64,000 nt of DNA from Candidatus Endonucleibacter bathymodioli (GCA_030674915.1 JASXSV010000014.1:1-64000), one strand, 5' to 3'; shown: positions 47,044 through 57,072, numbered from the stretch's first letter. Program-made: numbers and translations. Notes: a model not told the origin generated them from the sequence alone.

Positions 47044-48210
47044 GTGAACGTATTGCATATGACTGACCTGAATCTATCCGGAAAGCGCGTGCTGATCCGT
47101 GAAGATCTCAATGTTCCTGTAAAGGGAGGGAAAGTCGTGAGCGACGCCCGCATACTGGCATCGCTCCCTACTATCAAGTTAGCGCTTGAGGCCGGGGCAA
47201 AAGTTATGGCAATATCTCATTTGGGTCGTCCAACAGAAGGAGTATATGACGAGCAATACTCTCTAAGACCTGTTGCAGAGTATATTAGTAACCTGTTAAA
47301 ACAAAATGTCCGTTTTATAACAGATTGGATTGATGGTGACTTTGAAGTTGCTGAAGGTGAGTTGGTTATTCTGGAGAATGTACGCTTTAACAAAGGCGAG
47401 AATAATAACGATGAAGTCTTATCTAAAAAAATGGCTGCACTCTGTGATGTGTATGTAATGGATGCCTTTGGCACTGCTCACCGAGCTCAAGCCTCAACGT
47501 ACGGTGTCGGGATATATGCGGACATTGCATGTTCAGGTCCTCTGCTAACAAGGGAGTTGGACGCGCTAAGTAAAGCATTTGATGATCCTGAAAAGCCTAT
47601 GGTAGCCATTGTTGGAGGCTCTAAAGTTTCTTCTAAGTTAACAGTGCTGGAATCTTTATCTAAGGTGTGCGACCAGCTGATTGTTGGCGGTGGTATTGCC
47701 AATACATTTCTGGCTGCAGCGGGCAAAAATGTGGGCAAGTCCCTGTATGAAAAGAACCTGATTCATCAGGCTAGAGCGCTAATGGAAAAAGTTGATGTGC
47801 CGTTACCTGTTGATGTCGTCTGTGGTAAAAAGTTTGATGAAAATGAGCCTGCTGTTATCAAACACGTTAACGAAGTTAGCGACGATGATATGATTTTTGA
47901 TGTTGGACCTGAAACGCAAAAGTTGTTTACAAGCATTTTGAAAAATGTCAAAACCATCCTATGGAATGGCCCTGTTGGTGTCTTTGAAATCGAGCAGTTT
48001 GGTGCAGGCACACGATCCATATCCAAGGCTATTGCTGAGTCGTCTGCTTTCTCTGTTGCGGGAGGTGGGGATACGTTAGCAGCTATTGATAAGTATCATG
48101 TCAGTAAACAAATTTCTTATATCTCTACTGGAGGAGGTGCTTTTCTGGAGTTTGTAGAAGGTAAAAGGCTGCCAGCTGTTGTTATGCTTGAGCAAGCATG
48201 TTTAAAATAA
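47044..48210 (+). CDS. pgk: Phosphoglycerate kinase
   Basis: Glycolytic/gluconeogenic enzyme transferring phosphate between 1,3-bisphosphoglycerate and ADP. GTG 47044 is preceded by AAAGGAAATTCC and gives [20 protein letters not shown], the family start; the frame is open from 47020. 388 residues. Motifs: [77 protein letters not shown] and [10 protein letters not shown]. Its usual neighbours epd/gap and fba are absent, so it stands alone. Confidence 0.97.
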   Translation: MNVLHMTDLNLSGKRVLIREDLNVPVKGGKVVSDARILASLPTIKLALEAGAKVMAISHLGRPTEGVYDEQYSLRPVAEYISNLLKQNVRFITDWIDGDFEVAEGELVILENVRFNKGENNNDEVLSKKMAALCDVYVMDAFGTAHRAQASTYGVGIYADIACSGPLLTRELDALSKAFDDPEKPMVAIVGGSKVSSKLTVLESLSKVCDQLIVGGGIANTFLAAAGKNVGKSLYEKNLIHQARALMEKVDVPLPVDVVCGKKFDENEPAVIKHVNEVSDDDMIFDVGPETQKLFTSILKNVKTILWNGPVGVFEIEQFGAGTRSISKAIAESSAFSVAGGGDTLAAIDKYHVSKQISYISTGGGAFLEFVEGKRLPAVVMLEQACLK

Positions 48211-48545
48211 TCAGTTTTAGCTCATGATAGTAGCTTCAAGTCAGCAATGCTGTTAAATATGTAAATATTCTGTTACTCTGCCTCGGTGCGTTCAGAGATT
48301 CCCTGAACAATGTTAGGTTGTGTGGGGGGATAGGCTTAAAAATACTAGTCTTGAAATGCCTCAAGGCATGAGGTGTTAAATCTAGCAGCGTGTTTGTTAA
48401 TAGGAGTTCATGATTTTCATTGCGTAGGAATAGCAGTATTATATCGGATGATTTAGGAGGCAGGAGTAGGAAGCAGGGCAGGGGAGGGTGAGGCTAGGAT
48501 TTTTATATCTTCAAGTACGACTGCAGAGCTCTTACTGGGTACAGA
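48211..48545. other. Non-coding gap
   Basis: One feature: GTTCAGAGATTCCCTGAAC near 48290, which matches an IS5-type terminal repeat (compare 50537-50552) but has no partner. No gene is seen. Confidence 0.4.
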
Positions 48546-49211
48546 ATGGTTATACAAAAACACATGAAAGAAGGTTGGTATTTGCTCAAGACTAAACCAA
48601 GAAAAGAGAAAACGGCTTTCTACCATTTAGAAAATCAAGGGTTTGATGCGTACTGCCCAAGCATTCCTTTCAGAGGGTCAGAGATATCTGTTTTGTCAGT
48701 TGTGTCGGATGTAAAAGAGGAGGTGCTATTCGGTGGTTATATTTTCCTCCATCTTGCCCCTCAAGACCTAAGCCAATATCATAAAATCCGATCAACACGG
48801 GGTGTTGCTGAAATTGTGTCGTTTAATAAAATAACACGCCAGCTGTACGCCGACGGGCGTGTATCGGCCAGAGAGTTGGAGCTGTATAGCTTGTTGCCGC
48901 AACCAATTCCTCGTGGTGAAATCATCATCGAACAGATCAAAGAGATGGTTGGGTGGTTTCAACAAAATGATAAGACAAAAAGCTCCTTCTCAAAAGGTGA
49001 AAGCGTTATAATATCTAACCCTTTATATGAGCACTTAAAAGCAACTTTTATTAAAGGATTAAGCTCCAGTAGGGGGCTTGTTTTGATTGAGCACATCAAA
49101 CAGCAGCGCAATGTTGGCGGCATTATTCAGGTGACAAGCGATATGCCTGTAAAAACCGTGGCGATTAAAATGGATGACTTAAAAAAAGAAGATGGATATC
49201 AAAAAACTTGA
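48546..49211 (+). CDS. RfaH-like NusG-family transcription antiterminator
   Basis: A 221-residue protein with an N-terminal NGN domain (GWYLLKTKPRKEKTAFYHLE, DAYCPSI, LFGGYIFLHL, KIRSTRGVAEIVSF) and a C-terminal KOW-like part (SKGESVIISNPLYEHLKATF). It is longer than E. coli RfaH (162) because of an insertion in the middle. RfaH-type factors let RNA polymerase read long virulence, LPS or capsule operons by binding an ops element, so the presence of this gene suggests such operons elsewhere in the genome. An in-frame Met at 48564 is equally possible as start. The stop is followed within 5 nt by the end of a dead IS256. A NusG paralogue role other than RfaH is possible. Confidence 0.82.
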   Translation: MVIQKHMKEGWYLLKTKPRKEKTAFYHLENQGFDAYCPSIPFRGSEISVLSVVSDVKEEVLFGGYIFLHLAPQDLSQYHKIRSTRGVAEIVSFNKITRQLYADGRVSARELELYSLLPQPIPRGEIIIEQIKEMVGWFQQNDKTKSSFSKGESVIISNPLYEHLKATFIKGLSSSRGLVLIEHIKQQRNVGGIIQVTSDMPVKTVAIKMDDLKKEDGYQKT

Positions 49212-50424
49212 GAGTGTAAATAACTCTGTGTATTTGCCTTAGTTAAACGTAATCTGATAATCGTGTTTCAAAAACAATCATAAAGTGATTTAGTGCCGAA
49301 CGCCAATTGCGTATCGGCAACGTCCAATTTTTCGAGGCCTCGCGCGTGGCAAGGTAAACTACCTTTTTTGCCGAATCATCATGCGGAAATAACTTACGTT
49401 TCTTAATCTCTTTTCTGGTCATACTGTTCAATGATTCAATCGCATTGGTAGTGTAAATCGCCTTGCGAACTTCTTCGGGATACGCGAAAAACGTATTCAA
49501 ATTGTCCCAGTTTTGACGCCATGATCGGCTTATCTGAGGATACTTTGAAAGCCATTTCTCTTCAAGGTTATCAAATTCTCGCAACGCTTCCTCTTCTGTA
49601 TATGACCTGTAAACTTGCTTTAAATCAGCGCTTACTTCTTTGTAATCACGCCAAGGTAACGCACCATATGAACGATGCAGAGTTGAATGTGCGTGTCAGG
49701 GTGCACCGCTTGAATGGCTTCAGGAAATACTTTAAGGCTATCCACGCAAGCGATTAGAATGTCTTCTAAACCGCGATTCTTGAGCTAAGTGAGGATGCCT
49801 AGCCAGAATTTGGCACCTTCATTTTCTGATAGCCACATACCAAGAAGCTCCTTGTGGCCCTCAATATTTACTCCAAGCGCTAGATAGACAGCCTTGTTGA
49901 TCACCTGCTTATCTTGCCTGATTTGACCACAATACAGTCTAAATAAACAATGGGATATACCTGATCAAGTGGTCGTGTTTGCTACTCTATGACCTGATTC
50001 ATAACGGCGTTTGTGACCTTAGAAATTAGGCTGGGGGATACATCAGCACCATACAATTCTTTAAAGGTTGCGCAGATTTTTCGAGTTGTCATTCCTTGGG
50101 TATATAGGAAAAGAATTTTATCATCCATACCAGTGAGACGAGTTTGCTGTTTTTTTACAAGCTGAGGTTAGAATGAACTATTTCGATCACGTGGAGCTTC
50201 AATATCGATATCCCCCCGTCGTCGGTATAAAGTGTTTTTGAGGAGTGACCGTTACGGCTATTTGATCTAGTCGTCGGCTGATTTCTGTGGTCGTCCAGCT
50301 CAGCGCCAAGAGCTGCCTCATCGGTGACTTTTTTTAGCATGCGACTAAAGTCACTGAGATCTTTCTCAGTTTTCATGCTTTTCGCCGCCTTTTTTGCAAA
50401 GGCTAACATTTGATCTTTATTCAT
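49209..50424 (-). pseudogene. IS256-family transposase relic
   Basis: The gene would start at ATG 50424 (MNKDQMLAFAKKAAKSMKTE) and end near 49243 (FMIVFETRLSDYV). The ends are readable, including VRKAIYTTNAIESLNSMTRK with the family's conserved Asn-Ala-Ile-Glu, but several frameshifts and stops break the middle. The 3' terminus (TGTAAATAACTCTGTGTAT) also survives at 5977. The 5' side is interrupted or replaced by a MITE-like element at 50443. Confidence 0.85.
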
Positions 50425-50442
50425 AGTGCTTATCTCCCATAA

Positions 50443-50552
50443 GGAACCTCTGATTAAAGCCACTTTGGTAATCCCCGCGGAGGCTTGGGTCCAGCAAAAT
50501 CAATACCTTATAGATTCCTTCCTGTGCGAGAACAACCTTGTTCAGAGATTCC
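50443..50552. mobile_element. MITE-like 110-bp element with IS5-type ends
   Basis: The left end GGAACCTCTGATTAAAG and the right end CTTGTTCAGAGATTCC are imperfect inverted repeats of the type that bounds the IS5 element at 52099-53258. Only about 75 bp separate them, with no coding content. The flanks ATAA and TTAA could be a decayed 4-bp target duplication. It lies just upstream of the IS256 relic's start. Confidence 0.6.
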
Positions 50553-50659
50553 TTAAGGGCTGCAGAGAGCAATCTCTATCGAAAGATGAGAAAGCTCAGG
50601 GCAAAGGAATATCCGTAACATGCTTTGGAGGTGAGTGTTCTTTTGCCTTCTATTAAAGG

Positions 50660-50861
50660 ACACTACGGCGTTCTATGTTTTGTCTCATTGGACTTGGCAA
50701 GGATGGAGTTATTTATTGGATGGATGCTATTGCCGCAAATATTCGAAAAGGCGCTAAGGTTTTGGTGCTCTATTGTGAGCAGAAATCATGCTATGCGGGA
50801 TAGGTGCGTCAAAAATCAGTTAGAAGTGCTAGGAATAGCGCATAAAGCTGGCAACTGAATT
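50660..50861 (+). pseudogene. Relic of an unidentified dispersed gene family (copy C)
   Basis: The plus strand gives LIGLGKDGVIYWMDAIAANI, then RKGAKVLVLYCEQKSC, and after a shift RCVKNQLEVLGIAHKAGN. It is the best copy of the family also seen at 12595 and 34965. Not identified. Confidence 0.55.
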
Positions 50862-50979
50862 GCATTTTTGCTTTCATGTATTTAGATTGCCGAACTTTGG
50901 CTGAGGGGACTGATGAGCTGATGAGCTGATGAGCCATTCTTCTTATTGAGAACGACTTTAATCGGCATGGCGACCTGAG

Positions 50980-51274
50980 TTGTCCACAGCTTAATCACAG
51001 GTGGGGCATGATTTTTTCTCTGTGGATAAGTAGTGTAGTTTGTTTTATTTGTCTATTTTAAAAAGAGCGGAATAGTGTCATACGAGTGCAGGTTTACTTA
51101 TTACTTTGTCTGTGATCGACACATAACCCTTTAAATATAGATCTTTTGTGGAGATATTGAATTTATTTTTGTTTGTTTGAAAAGTTATAAATCCATGTGT
51201 GTTTGATTTCATTTATCAGGACAGCAAAGTTAGATCGATGCTCATAGCAGTTAGTGGGAAATAAGTTTTCCACA
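50980..51274. promoter_or_regulatory. Cluster of DnaA-box-like sites
   Basis: TTGTCCACA at 50980-50988, TGTGGATAA at 51021-51029 (the exact complement of the consensus TTATCCACA) and TTTTCCACA at 51266-51274, in AT-rich DNA with a few GATC sites. There is no dnaA, gidA or parAB near and no visible change of strand bias, so I do not call an origin. It may be a DnaA titration site or chance. Confidence 0.35.
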
Positions 51275-51379
51275 ATTTGTCGTCTATCATGGCGCCACTT
51301 CAAATCCATGAGTTACAGTAAATATAGCCGAATGTCCAGAACGACCATAACGAAGCTTAGACTTAGAATACCAGCATAT

Positions 51380-51610
51380 CCACGCTAATGCAACATTCAG
51401 GTTTTAACATCAGAAGGCTGTCGTTAATACTGCGGACCAATGAAGCGCCAATTTTTGCTAAAGTTTGATCGGCGAAAGGATTTCTTCTTTGCCGAATTAC
51501 ATCGAGGTTGCGAAGCATTTATTATTCCTGGCATATTAACTCGTGACCCTCCATTGTTACTCAACTGGGGTCATATTTGGTCTGTAGGACAGAGAAGGTA
51601 ATGGCTAGAA
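51380..51610 (-). pseudogene. IS630-family C-terminal relic
   Basis: The minus strand gives FADQTLAKIGASLVRSINDS and LLMLKPEC, with the decayed VMEYAR/NNK region before it. It is the same C-terminal block as at 24512-24790 (ETIPEIDASLLNRINDNF). Stops are present. Confidence 0.65.
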
Positions 51611-52098
51611 TGCGAGCATAAGTTACACATTATTAGGGATAAAAGCTCAATCATGCGGAAGTGGTTTAAGGCTTTTCGTGGTTTGATGCTGATTAGAGAT
51701 TGAGTCGCATCAATTTCATTTTTTTATAAGTTGCTAATCTTCATTCACTGTGGGACGAAGCGCCACAGTAAGGCATTAGTATTCTCGTTAAGTCAGCATT
51801 GTTATGAGAGGTATGGCTGCAAGATATATCTTACAGCCCAGTGCTCGTGCTATACTCCTGTGGCGGGAGAGCTTGTCGCAGTGATCACGTAATGATTTCC
51901 CATCTGAATACCATACTTGATTTGTTATTTGAGAGCGGTAGCCTGCGAGAAGCTAGCTCTCAAATCCATTTCAATGGTGTCGGTTATTGTGGGAATCTAT
52001 GATGTGGTTTTATGTTCATCTTTCGGGTATCATACATTTTATTATAGCTTGATTTCAAATATGTTTTTTGTAGTGGGTTGGGTGATGATGACTCTTAG

Positions 52099-53258
52099 GG
52101 AGTCTCTGAATAAGTCTAATAAATGTGAGATAATACAGCCACACAAACAAACAGTATTGTCGTATGAAATAAATCACTTTCGCATCTGCAGAATACACTC
52201 ATAAAAAAGTTATCACTAAACGTGAGCTCTTTCTAAATGAAATGGGAAAAACCGTACCATGGGTACGCCTGCTTAATATTATAGAGCCTTACTATCCCAA
52301 GAAAGGCAAAGGTCGCCCACCAATGCCAATGGAAAGTATGTTGCGGATTTATTTCTTACAGCAATGGTACTCATTATCAGATTCTGCAGCAGAGCATGCC
52401 TTATACAATATGGACTGTATGCGTCGGTTTGCGCAACTTGATTTATTAGATGCCATACCTGATGAAACTACCATACTTAATTTCAGAAGACTAATTGAAA
52501 AGCACCAACTTAGTGCAACCATCTTTGCGGATATCAATCAATATCTTATTGAAAAAGGCATCAATGTATCTCAAGGCAGCATGGTAGATGCGACCATTAT
52601 CCAAGCTCCTAGATCTACTAAAAATAAAGACAAAAAACGTGACCCTGATATGCGCTCCACCCGTAAAAACAACCAATATTATTTTGGTTTTAAAATACAC
52701 ATAGGAACAGATATCAATAGCAACGTCATACACAGCGCAACCGTTACACCGGCGAATGAAGCTGATGTTAACGAATTACTCAAGTTACTGCGCAAAGATG
52801 AAAAAGTAGTATTCGCAGATGCGGGTTTATACTAGTGACACTTACAAACGAGGAACACGCAGCCTTGGCATGAGCTGGAAGGTTAATGATAAACGTAAAC
52901 CAAAGAAAAATATGAGTTCATCACAAAAGAAACAAACCCGCAAAAACTCACAGATTCGTGCCAGAGTAGAGCATTGCTTTAGAGTGATAAAATGTAAGTT
53001 CGGATACAAGAAAGCCAGCTACAAAGGCTTAGTAAAAAATGCAGCTCAAGTATAACCCTGCTTGGACCGGCCAATCTTTACATGCTACTAGGGCGCTTGG
53101 GGGGTTAATCCGCCCAAAACTCGCCAAAAGCGAGGGAAACGAAAAAAATAGGGCTAATTTACCTAAAAACACGCCCATAAGATGAATATATACACCATAA
53201 ATTTAAATTTGGCTTTTTAAGCGCTGGTAAAAAACAAACGTGCTTGTTCAGAGACTCC
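52099..53258 (+). mobile_element. IS5-family insertion sequence, nearly complete
   Basis: A 1160-bp element bounded by GGAGTCTCTGAATAAG and CTTGTTCAGAGACTCC, inverted repeats of 16 bp with one mismatch. Flanking TTAG (52095-52098) and TTGG (53259-53262) fit a decayed 4-bp YTAR target duplication typical of IS5. Its transposase is frameshifted. Confidence 0.85.
52242..53100 (+). pseudogene. Frameshifted IS5-family transposase
   Basis: The first part (MGKTVPWVRLLNIIEPYYPK, then PMPMESMLRIYFLQQWYSLS, VDATIIQAPRSTKNKDKKRD and QYYFGFKIHIGTD) is intact up to VVFADAGLY, where a frameshift near 52830 leads to a stop at 52835. The next frame continues TYKRGTRSLGMSW to RVEHCFRVIKCKFGYKKASY, KGLVKNAAQV, and a second one-base loss near 53053 separates the end ITLLGPANLYMLLGRLGG. 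Two single-base lesions in an otherwise well-preserved gene imply recent inactivation. Confidence 0.88.
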
Positions 53259-53501
53259 TTGGCAGAAGCAAATAGTGTCAAAAGATATTTCAAAAACCAG
53301 CATTTTCAGTAGAAATCGTGATATGTTGGTTTTTTCTACCAGTAAAGGCACTGTTAACAGAATTTTTAATCTGCTCCATGCCAGCAGTCATTAAATCTAA
53401 AAAAGAAACATTTAAGTCTTGTTTTTTCAAAGATAACTGGTACTGTATCGACAAGATAAACAGTGAGAAGTACTACTAATTACTAGATAGAGGCGTAATA
53501 T

Positions 53502-53870
53502 ATGGGGTTGAAATCTTTAACACTAATCATGGTCTTCATGGCGTGTACACAAATGGGCTGTATGAGTACGCAGGAAAAACAAGTACCAAGCAATTCCGAT
53601 GCAGTAGCCAAGCACTCAGAGTACTTTCGTGAAGAGGAGCAGTTTAAGGCAGCCCTTGCTCACGATACCCTATCATCATACCAGGATTTCATTGCCAGCA
53701 ACCCACGAGGTCTCTGGATAAAGAATGCTATTTATTACCGTGATCGTGCCGCTTTTATGGGTGCAAAAAAACAAGATACAAAAGAGGCTTATCAAAATTT
53801 CCTAAACAAATATCCGGATAGCGACTGGACGGAGCAGGCTGAATACTTTCTGAAACAAAGCAATAAATGA
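53502..53870 (+). CDS. Small lipoprotein with TPR-like helices
   Basis: 122 residues. The N-terminus MGLKSLTLIMVFMACTQMGC has a signal peptide ending in a lipobox-like Q-M-G-C, predicting a lipid-anchored envelope protein. The mature part has two similar helical units (LSSYQDFIASNPRGLWIKNA and KEAYQNFLNKYPDSDWTEQA), like the TPR/Sel1-type outer-membrane assembly and YfgM/BamD-like proteins. I cannot assign it to a named family. It is isolated, flanked by IS5 upstream and a dispersed element downstream. A first Cys at residue 15 is an alternative modification site. Confidence 0.75.
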   Translation: MGLKSLTLIMVFMACTQMGCMSTQEKQVPSNSDAVAKHSEYFREEEQFKAALAHDTLSSYQDFIASNPRGLWIKNAIYYRDRAAFMGAKKQDTKEAYQNFLNKYPDSDWTEQAEYFLKQSNK

Positions 53871-54353
53871 GGCTGTATTGGACGACTTTCATGCAATTAG
53901 GCAAAGTTAATAACTTCGTGTAGTTTTGGTGATAGGTGCAGCATCTAAGAAAGACTGGTAGAGCGTATTATTTGGCTTTTGCTCACTAGAAAGATGCTCT
54001 CAAGTGAGCGTTACCGGTTACCATTGAGGGTGTTAGTAGGCAGAAAAGGAACGAAGCGAAGCGCTATAATCCTACGAGTAGGTGATTATGGGTGATTCTC
54101 AGCAGTAAACAATCTTGCGCCTTTTTTAAGGGTAGTGAGTATCAAATTATAATACTGTCAGTAAAAGTAAAGATATGAGTAAAGATATGAGTGAAGAATC
54201 TTGTCTGTCTAGAGTTATAAAGATCATTAGTACTACAACCTGAATTTGTGACTTGAGATCAAAAATAATCACCTTAATGCAAGGCAGTATAAAGCTTATA
54301 AGGTGTGATGTTCCTGTTTTAGTATTTCTCTTGCATGGTGAGTTTTCGTGAAA
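53871..54353. other. Gap with a dispersed element before IS30 copy 2
   Basis: A full element lies at 54010-54143. Short direct repeats (AAAGATATGAGT twice near 54168-54193) follow. No gene is seen. Confidence 0.5.
54010..54143. repeat. Dispersed ~130-bp inverted-end element, copy 14
   Basis: Left GTTACCGGTTACCATTGAGGG, right TTTTTTAAGGGTAGTGAG and GTATC; the centre keeps GAACGAAGCGAAGCGC and CCTACGAGTAGG. Confidence 0.7.
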
Positions 54354-55436
54354 CGCGGATTTTAGTCATAAGTGCGCCCTTAAAATTTATGCAACTAACG
54401 CCATTTCACTATAAATCTCATCAGGTGTTTTAAAGTCTAGCAGTTTTCTTGGTCTTTGGTTTAGTCGGTTTTGTATATCTAAAATTTCTTTGTCAGTGAC
54501 ATTATCCAAAGATTGGCTTGTGGGCAAATATTGTCTTATCAAGCCATTATGATTTTCATTCAAGCCTCGTTCCCACGAGGAGTAAGGGTGAGCAAAATAG
54601 GTGTCTATGTTAAGCCTTTTCTTGATTTTTTCATGAAAGGCAAACTCCTTTCCGTTATCAAATGTGATCGTGAGTAAGTCTGATTGGTAAGGCTTGAACA
54701 TCGTTATAATTGCTTTCGTCACCACGTCAGCGTGCTTTGAAGGAACACGTTTTACCAAATTTAATTTACTCACTCTTTCCGTTAATGTAACCAGTACACC
54801 CTTGTGTCTTTTGCCAATTACAGTGTCTGCTTCCCAATCGCCTAAACGTATTTTTTGATCCACAATTCCAGGTCGATCATCAATGCTAACACGGTTTCGG
54901 ATCTGGCCTCGTGCATCGGGCTTTCCTGTTCTTTGCTTATACTTCTTGTGCCGAAGATGTTGATACAAGCAACCACCCCCAGCTTTGTCCTCTCGAATAA
55001 ACTGGTAAATCGTAGAGGGACATACAGAAGGTTGATTATCTCGTTTAAGGCGTCCTTGTATTTGCTCAGGGCTCCACTGCTTACTTAGTCTGTCAGTAAT
55101 TTTATCTTTCAGTTCAGCTACCATCTTGGTCGCTTTGGGTTTCTGTTGATGACGTTCCTGCGCAAAATTATGTGCTTGCTTCGGGCGATAACCTCTAGCC
55201 CCTGTATTTCTAGCCAACTCTCTTTTGACGGTACTCAAATCACGCACTAAGTCTTGGGCGATAATTTCATTTGAAACTCCTGCTTTTTCCTCTGACCAAA
55301 TCTGGTATCTTTCTTCTTGAGTCAGGTGGGTATAACGCTTATTCATAAGTGGTCTCACATTGGTTTTTGGTCGAACCGTGAGTGTACCCTCTGGCTCAAC
55401 TTTTTCAATATGGCGCACTTATGACTAAAATCCGCG
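54354..55436 (-). mobile_element. IS30-family insertion sequence, copy 2
   Basis: The same 1083 bp length and ends as copy 1 at 28366-29448, with scattered substitutions. The flanks (AAA left, ATT right) do not form a clear target duplication, which may mean rearrangement after insertion. Confidence 0.92.
54387..55346 (-). CDS. IS30-family transposase (copy 2)
   Basis: An intact frame of about 319 residues from the Met of MNKRYTHLTQEERYQIW; an in-frame Met at 55418 lies in the terminal repeat. The DDE blocks are the same as in copy 1. It differs at about nine residues (for example SEEKAG for SEKKAG, DLVRDL for DLRRDL, RLNIDTY for KLNVDTY). Potentially active. Confidence 0.92.
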   Translation of the reverse strand: MNKRYTHLTQEERYQIWSEEKAGVSNEIIAQDLVRDLSTVKRELARNTGARGYRPKQAHNFAQERHQQKPKATKMVAELKDKITDRLSKQWSPEQIQGRLKRDNQPSVCPSTIYQFIREDKAGGGCLYQHLRHKKYKQRTGKPDARGQIRNRVSIDDRPGIVDQKIRLGDWEADTVIGKRHKGVLVTLTERVSKLNLVKRVPSKHADVVTKAIITMFKPYQSDLLTITFDNGKEFAFHEKIKKRLNIDTYFAHPYSSWERGLNENHNGLIRQYLPTSQSLDNVTDKEILDIQNRLNQRPRKLLDFKTPDEIYSEMALVA

Positions 55437-55701
55437 ATTTATTGAAAAGATCAGCAAGAATGAACTGCAGCCAGCTTTGTTGCCACAAGGCTGGCTGCGC
55501 TATCATTGCGTTGGTAGGGATATTTTGGGGGCTATAAGCCTGCTTTCCCCTGTAATAGGTGGAAGTCACTTTTGTCTCATGAATTTCAAATTTATCAACA
55601 TCAAACAGATTCTCTTTCAAGATAATAAAATCTGCAGATTTACCTTCCGCAATATTGTATGAAGGTGGTTGGTTGAATCTATGGTTTCTAGCATAATGCA
55701 T
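55437..55701 (-). pseudogene. Amidohydrolase C-terminal fragment cut by IS30
   Basis: The minus strand encodes NIAEGKSADFIILKENLFDV, then EIHETKVTSTYYRGKQAY, the characteristic C-terminal beta-sandwich end of YtcJ-type metal-dependent amidohydrolases. The catalytic barrel is absent upstream and the frame runs into IS30 downstream. It is a remnant of a lost gene. Confidence 0.7.
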
Positions 55702-56280
55702 CTCATTACGTGTTGTGAAAAGGTTGGCTATCCTGACTGTAATAGTGACAGCTTTAAGAGGGATGGAAAAAGCAGTTGTGAAGATGTCTCAGCAAAACCA
55801 AGGGTTTTAGTCGCTGTCATTGATTTTGTCCCGTTTTGTTAGCGACGATGAAGGTTGCGCCCGTAATTTTGATGTGGAAGATCACGAAGCATAAAATAGA
55901 AATATGCATAAGTTGAGCGGTAAAGTCTAAATTTCGAAGCTTGGATTGAACGGTTGCACACCAGAAGATTTGTTTTTTGGGGTTGGAAGAAGTGTGTGTT
56001 ATTGTTATTGGGCTATTGATTAATAGGTCGAATTTAAAATAGATGTTTATGCAAAATTAAGTTTTAAGCTACTACTCGATGTGTATTGGTGTTTAGCAAC
56101 AAGTATTTATGACCTTATGCCAAATCTTGGTATTTTATTTTTGAGAGCTGACTAAATGATGTTCCTAGATCGTACTGGAGTCAGTCAGCGATGATAACTA
56201 TATGATATAAGGCTAAACAAAAGAGTGCTCAAGAGAAAAATATTCTGCGTACTATGCTAAAAGGTATTAATTAGTGAGGT

Positions 56281-56410
56281 TATATGTCAGTTAGTATTGA
56301 ATTTGTGAGCAGGAGACAAGCGAGCGAAACCCTATGAGCCTGCGAGTCGTAAGTGATTTTTGGGTAGTTAGGTGGCCAGCAGTTTCCCGACTTCGATATG
56401 AATGGGTGTA
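56281..56410. repeat. Dispersed ~130-bp inverted-end element, copy 15
   Basis: The centre is the clearest of all (GACAAGCGAGCGAAACCC followed by TATGAGCCTGCGAG); the ends TATATGTCAG and GGGTGTA are present. Confidence 0.7.
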
Positions 56411-56760
56411 AACATTTGTTAGTTGGTATTCTTCGTTGGCTGCGTTAGATTAATACTACTCAAATAGCGATGCCTTCTACAGAAAACAAGCAAAACACAC
56501 GGCATACTAGGAGGCGTAAAAAATGTATGCAAAGCTATGGCCTTTAGATCTTGGCATCTATGGGGGCTACGAAAAGCTGGGGCTGCTAGGGGTTATTAGA
56601 TGGTAAGAAACCGTTCACTTGCTATTTGGGGCAGTATGCGAGATGAGCTGTATGAATGATGTCAGGTAGACAGGAAAAAATCCCAGAAAAGCTGAACGAC
56701 ACCATAACGTAATCAACATACTCGTAAGATAAAAAAATATAAAGATCAGCATAAATAGGT

Positions 56761-56898
56761 TATATTACCCAAACTCTTTGTGGATGCTGGTAGGAGACAG
56801 GTGAGAGGAGTTGCATGATCCGACAGTATAGGTGATTGGGGGAAGTGATAGCAGTCAATAATCAGGAGGTTTGTGATCTTTTCTTAATCCTTGGTATA
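56761..56898. repeat. Dispersed element, copy 16 (degenerate)
   Basis: The inner parts GGTGATTGGGGGAAGTGATA and GCAGTCAATAATC match; the arms are worn (TATATTACCC left, CCTTGGTATA right). Confidence 0.55.
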
Positions 56899-57072
56899 TA
56901 AGGTATGTGGTGCTGAGTGGTTTTTTATTTCGGGTGTTTCCGAATTTATTGTATTATTGTATTATTTTATTTGCGTAGATCAAGTTGGGTGGTACTTATG
57001 CTAACAATAATGATTGCTAGGTAGGATAGATGTTGGGAGATGCTGTGATGTTATGTCGTGTATTTTCTTGTT

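Larger units (their letters stand above)
50553..52098. other. Long gap with relics and a cluster of DnaA-box-like 9-mers
   Basis: From left to right: relic copy C (50660-50861, plus), an 8-bp tandem repeat TGATGAGC x3 (50911-50934), three DnaA-box-like 9-mers (50980, 51021, 51266), and an IS630 C-terminal relic (51380-51610, minus). There is no gene. Confidence 0.5.

Noticed and set aside
50980..51274. Chromosomal replication origin
   Set aside because: There are only three DnaA-box-like sites, no dnaA/dnaN/gidA or parAB nearby, and the G-rich bias of the + strand looks the same on both sides.
51917..52204. 95-codon frame upstream of the IS5 transposase
   Set aside because: It crosses the left end of the IS5 element and its composition is not protein-like.
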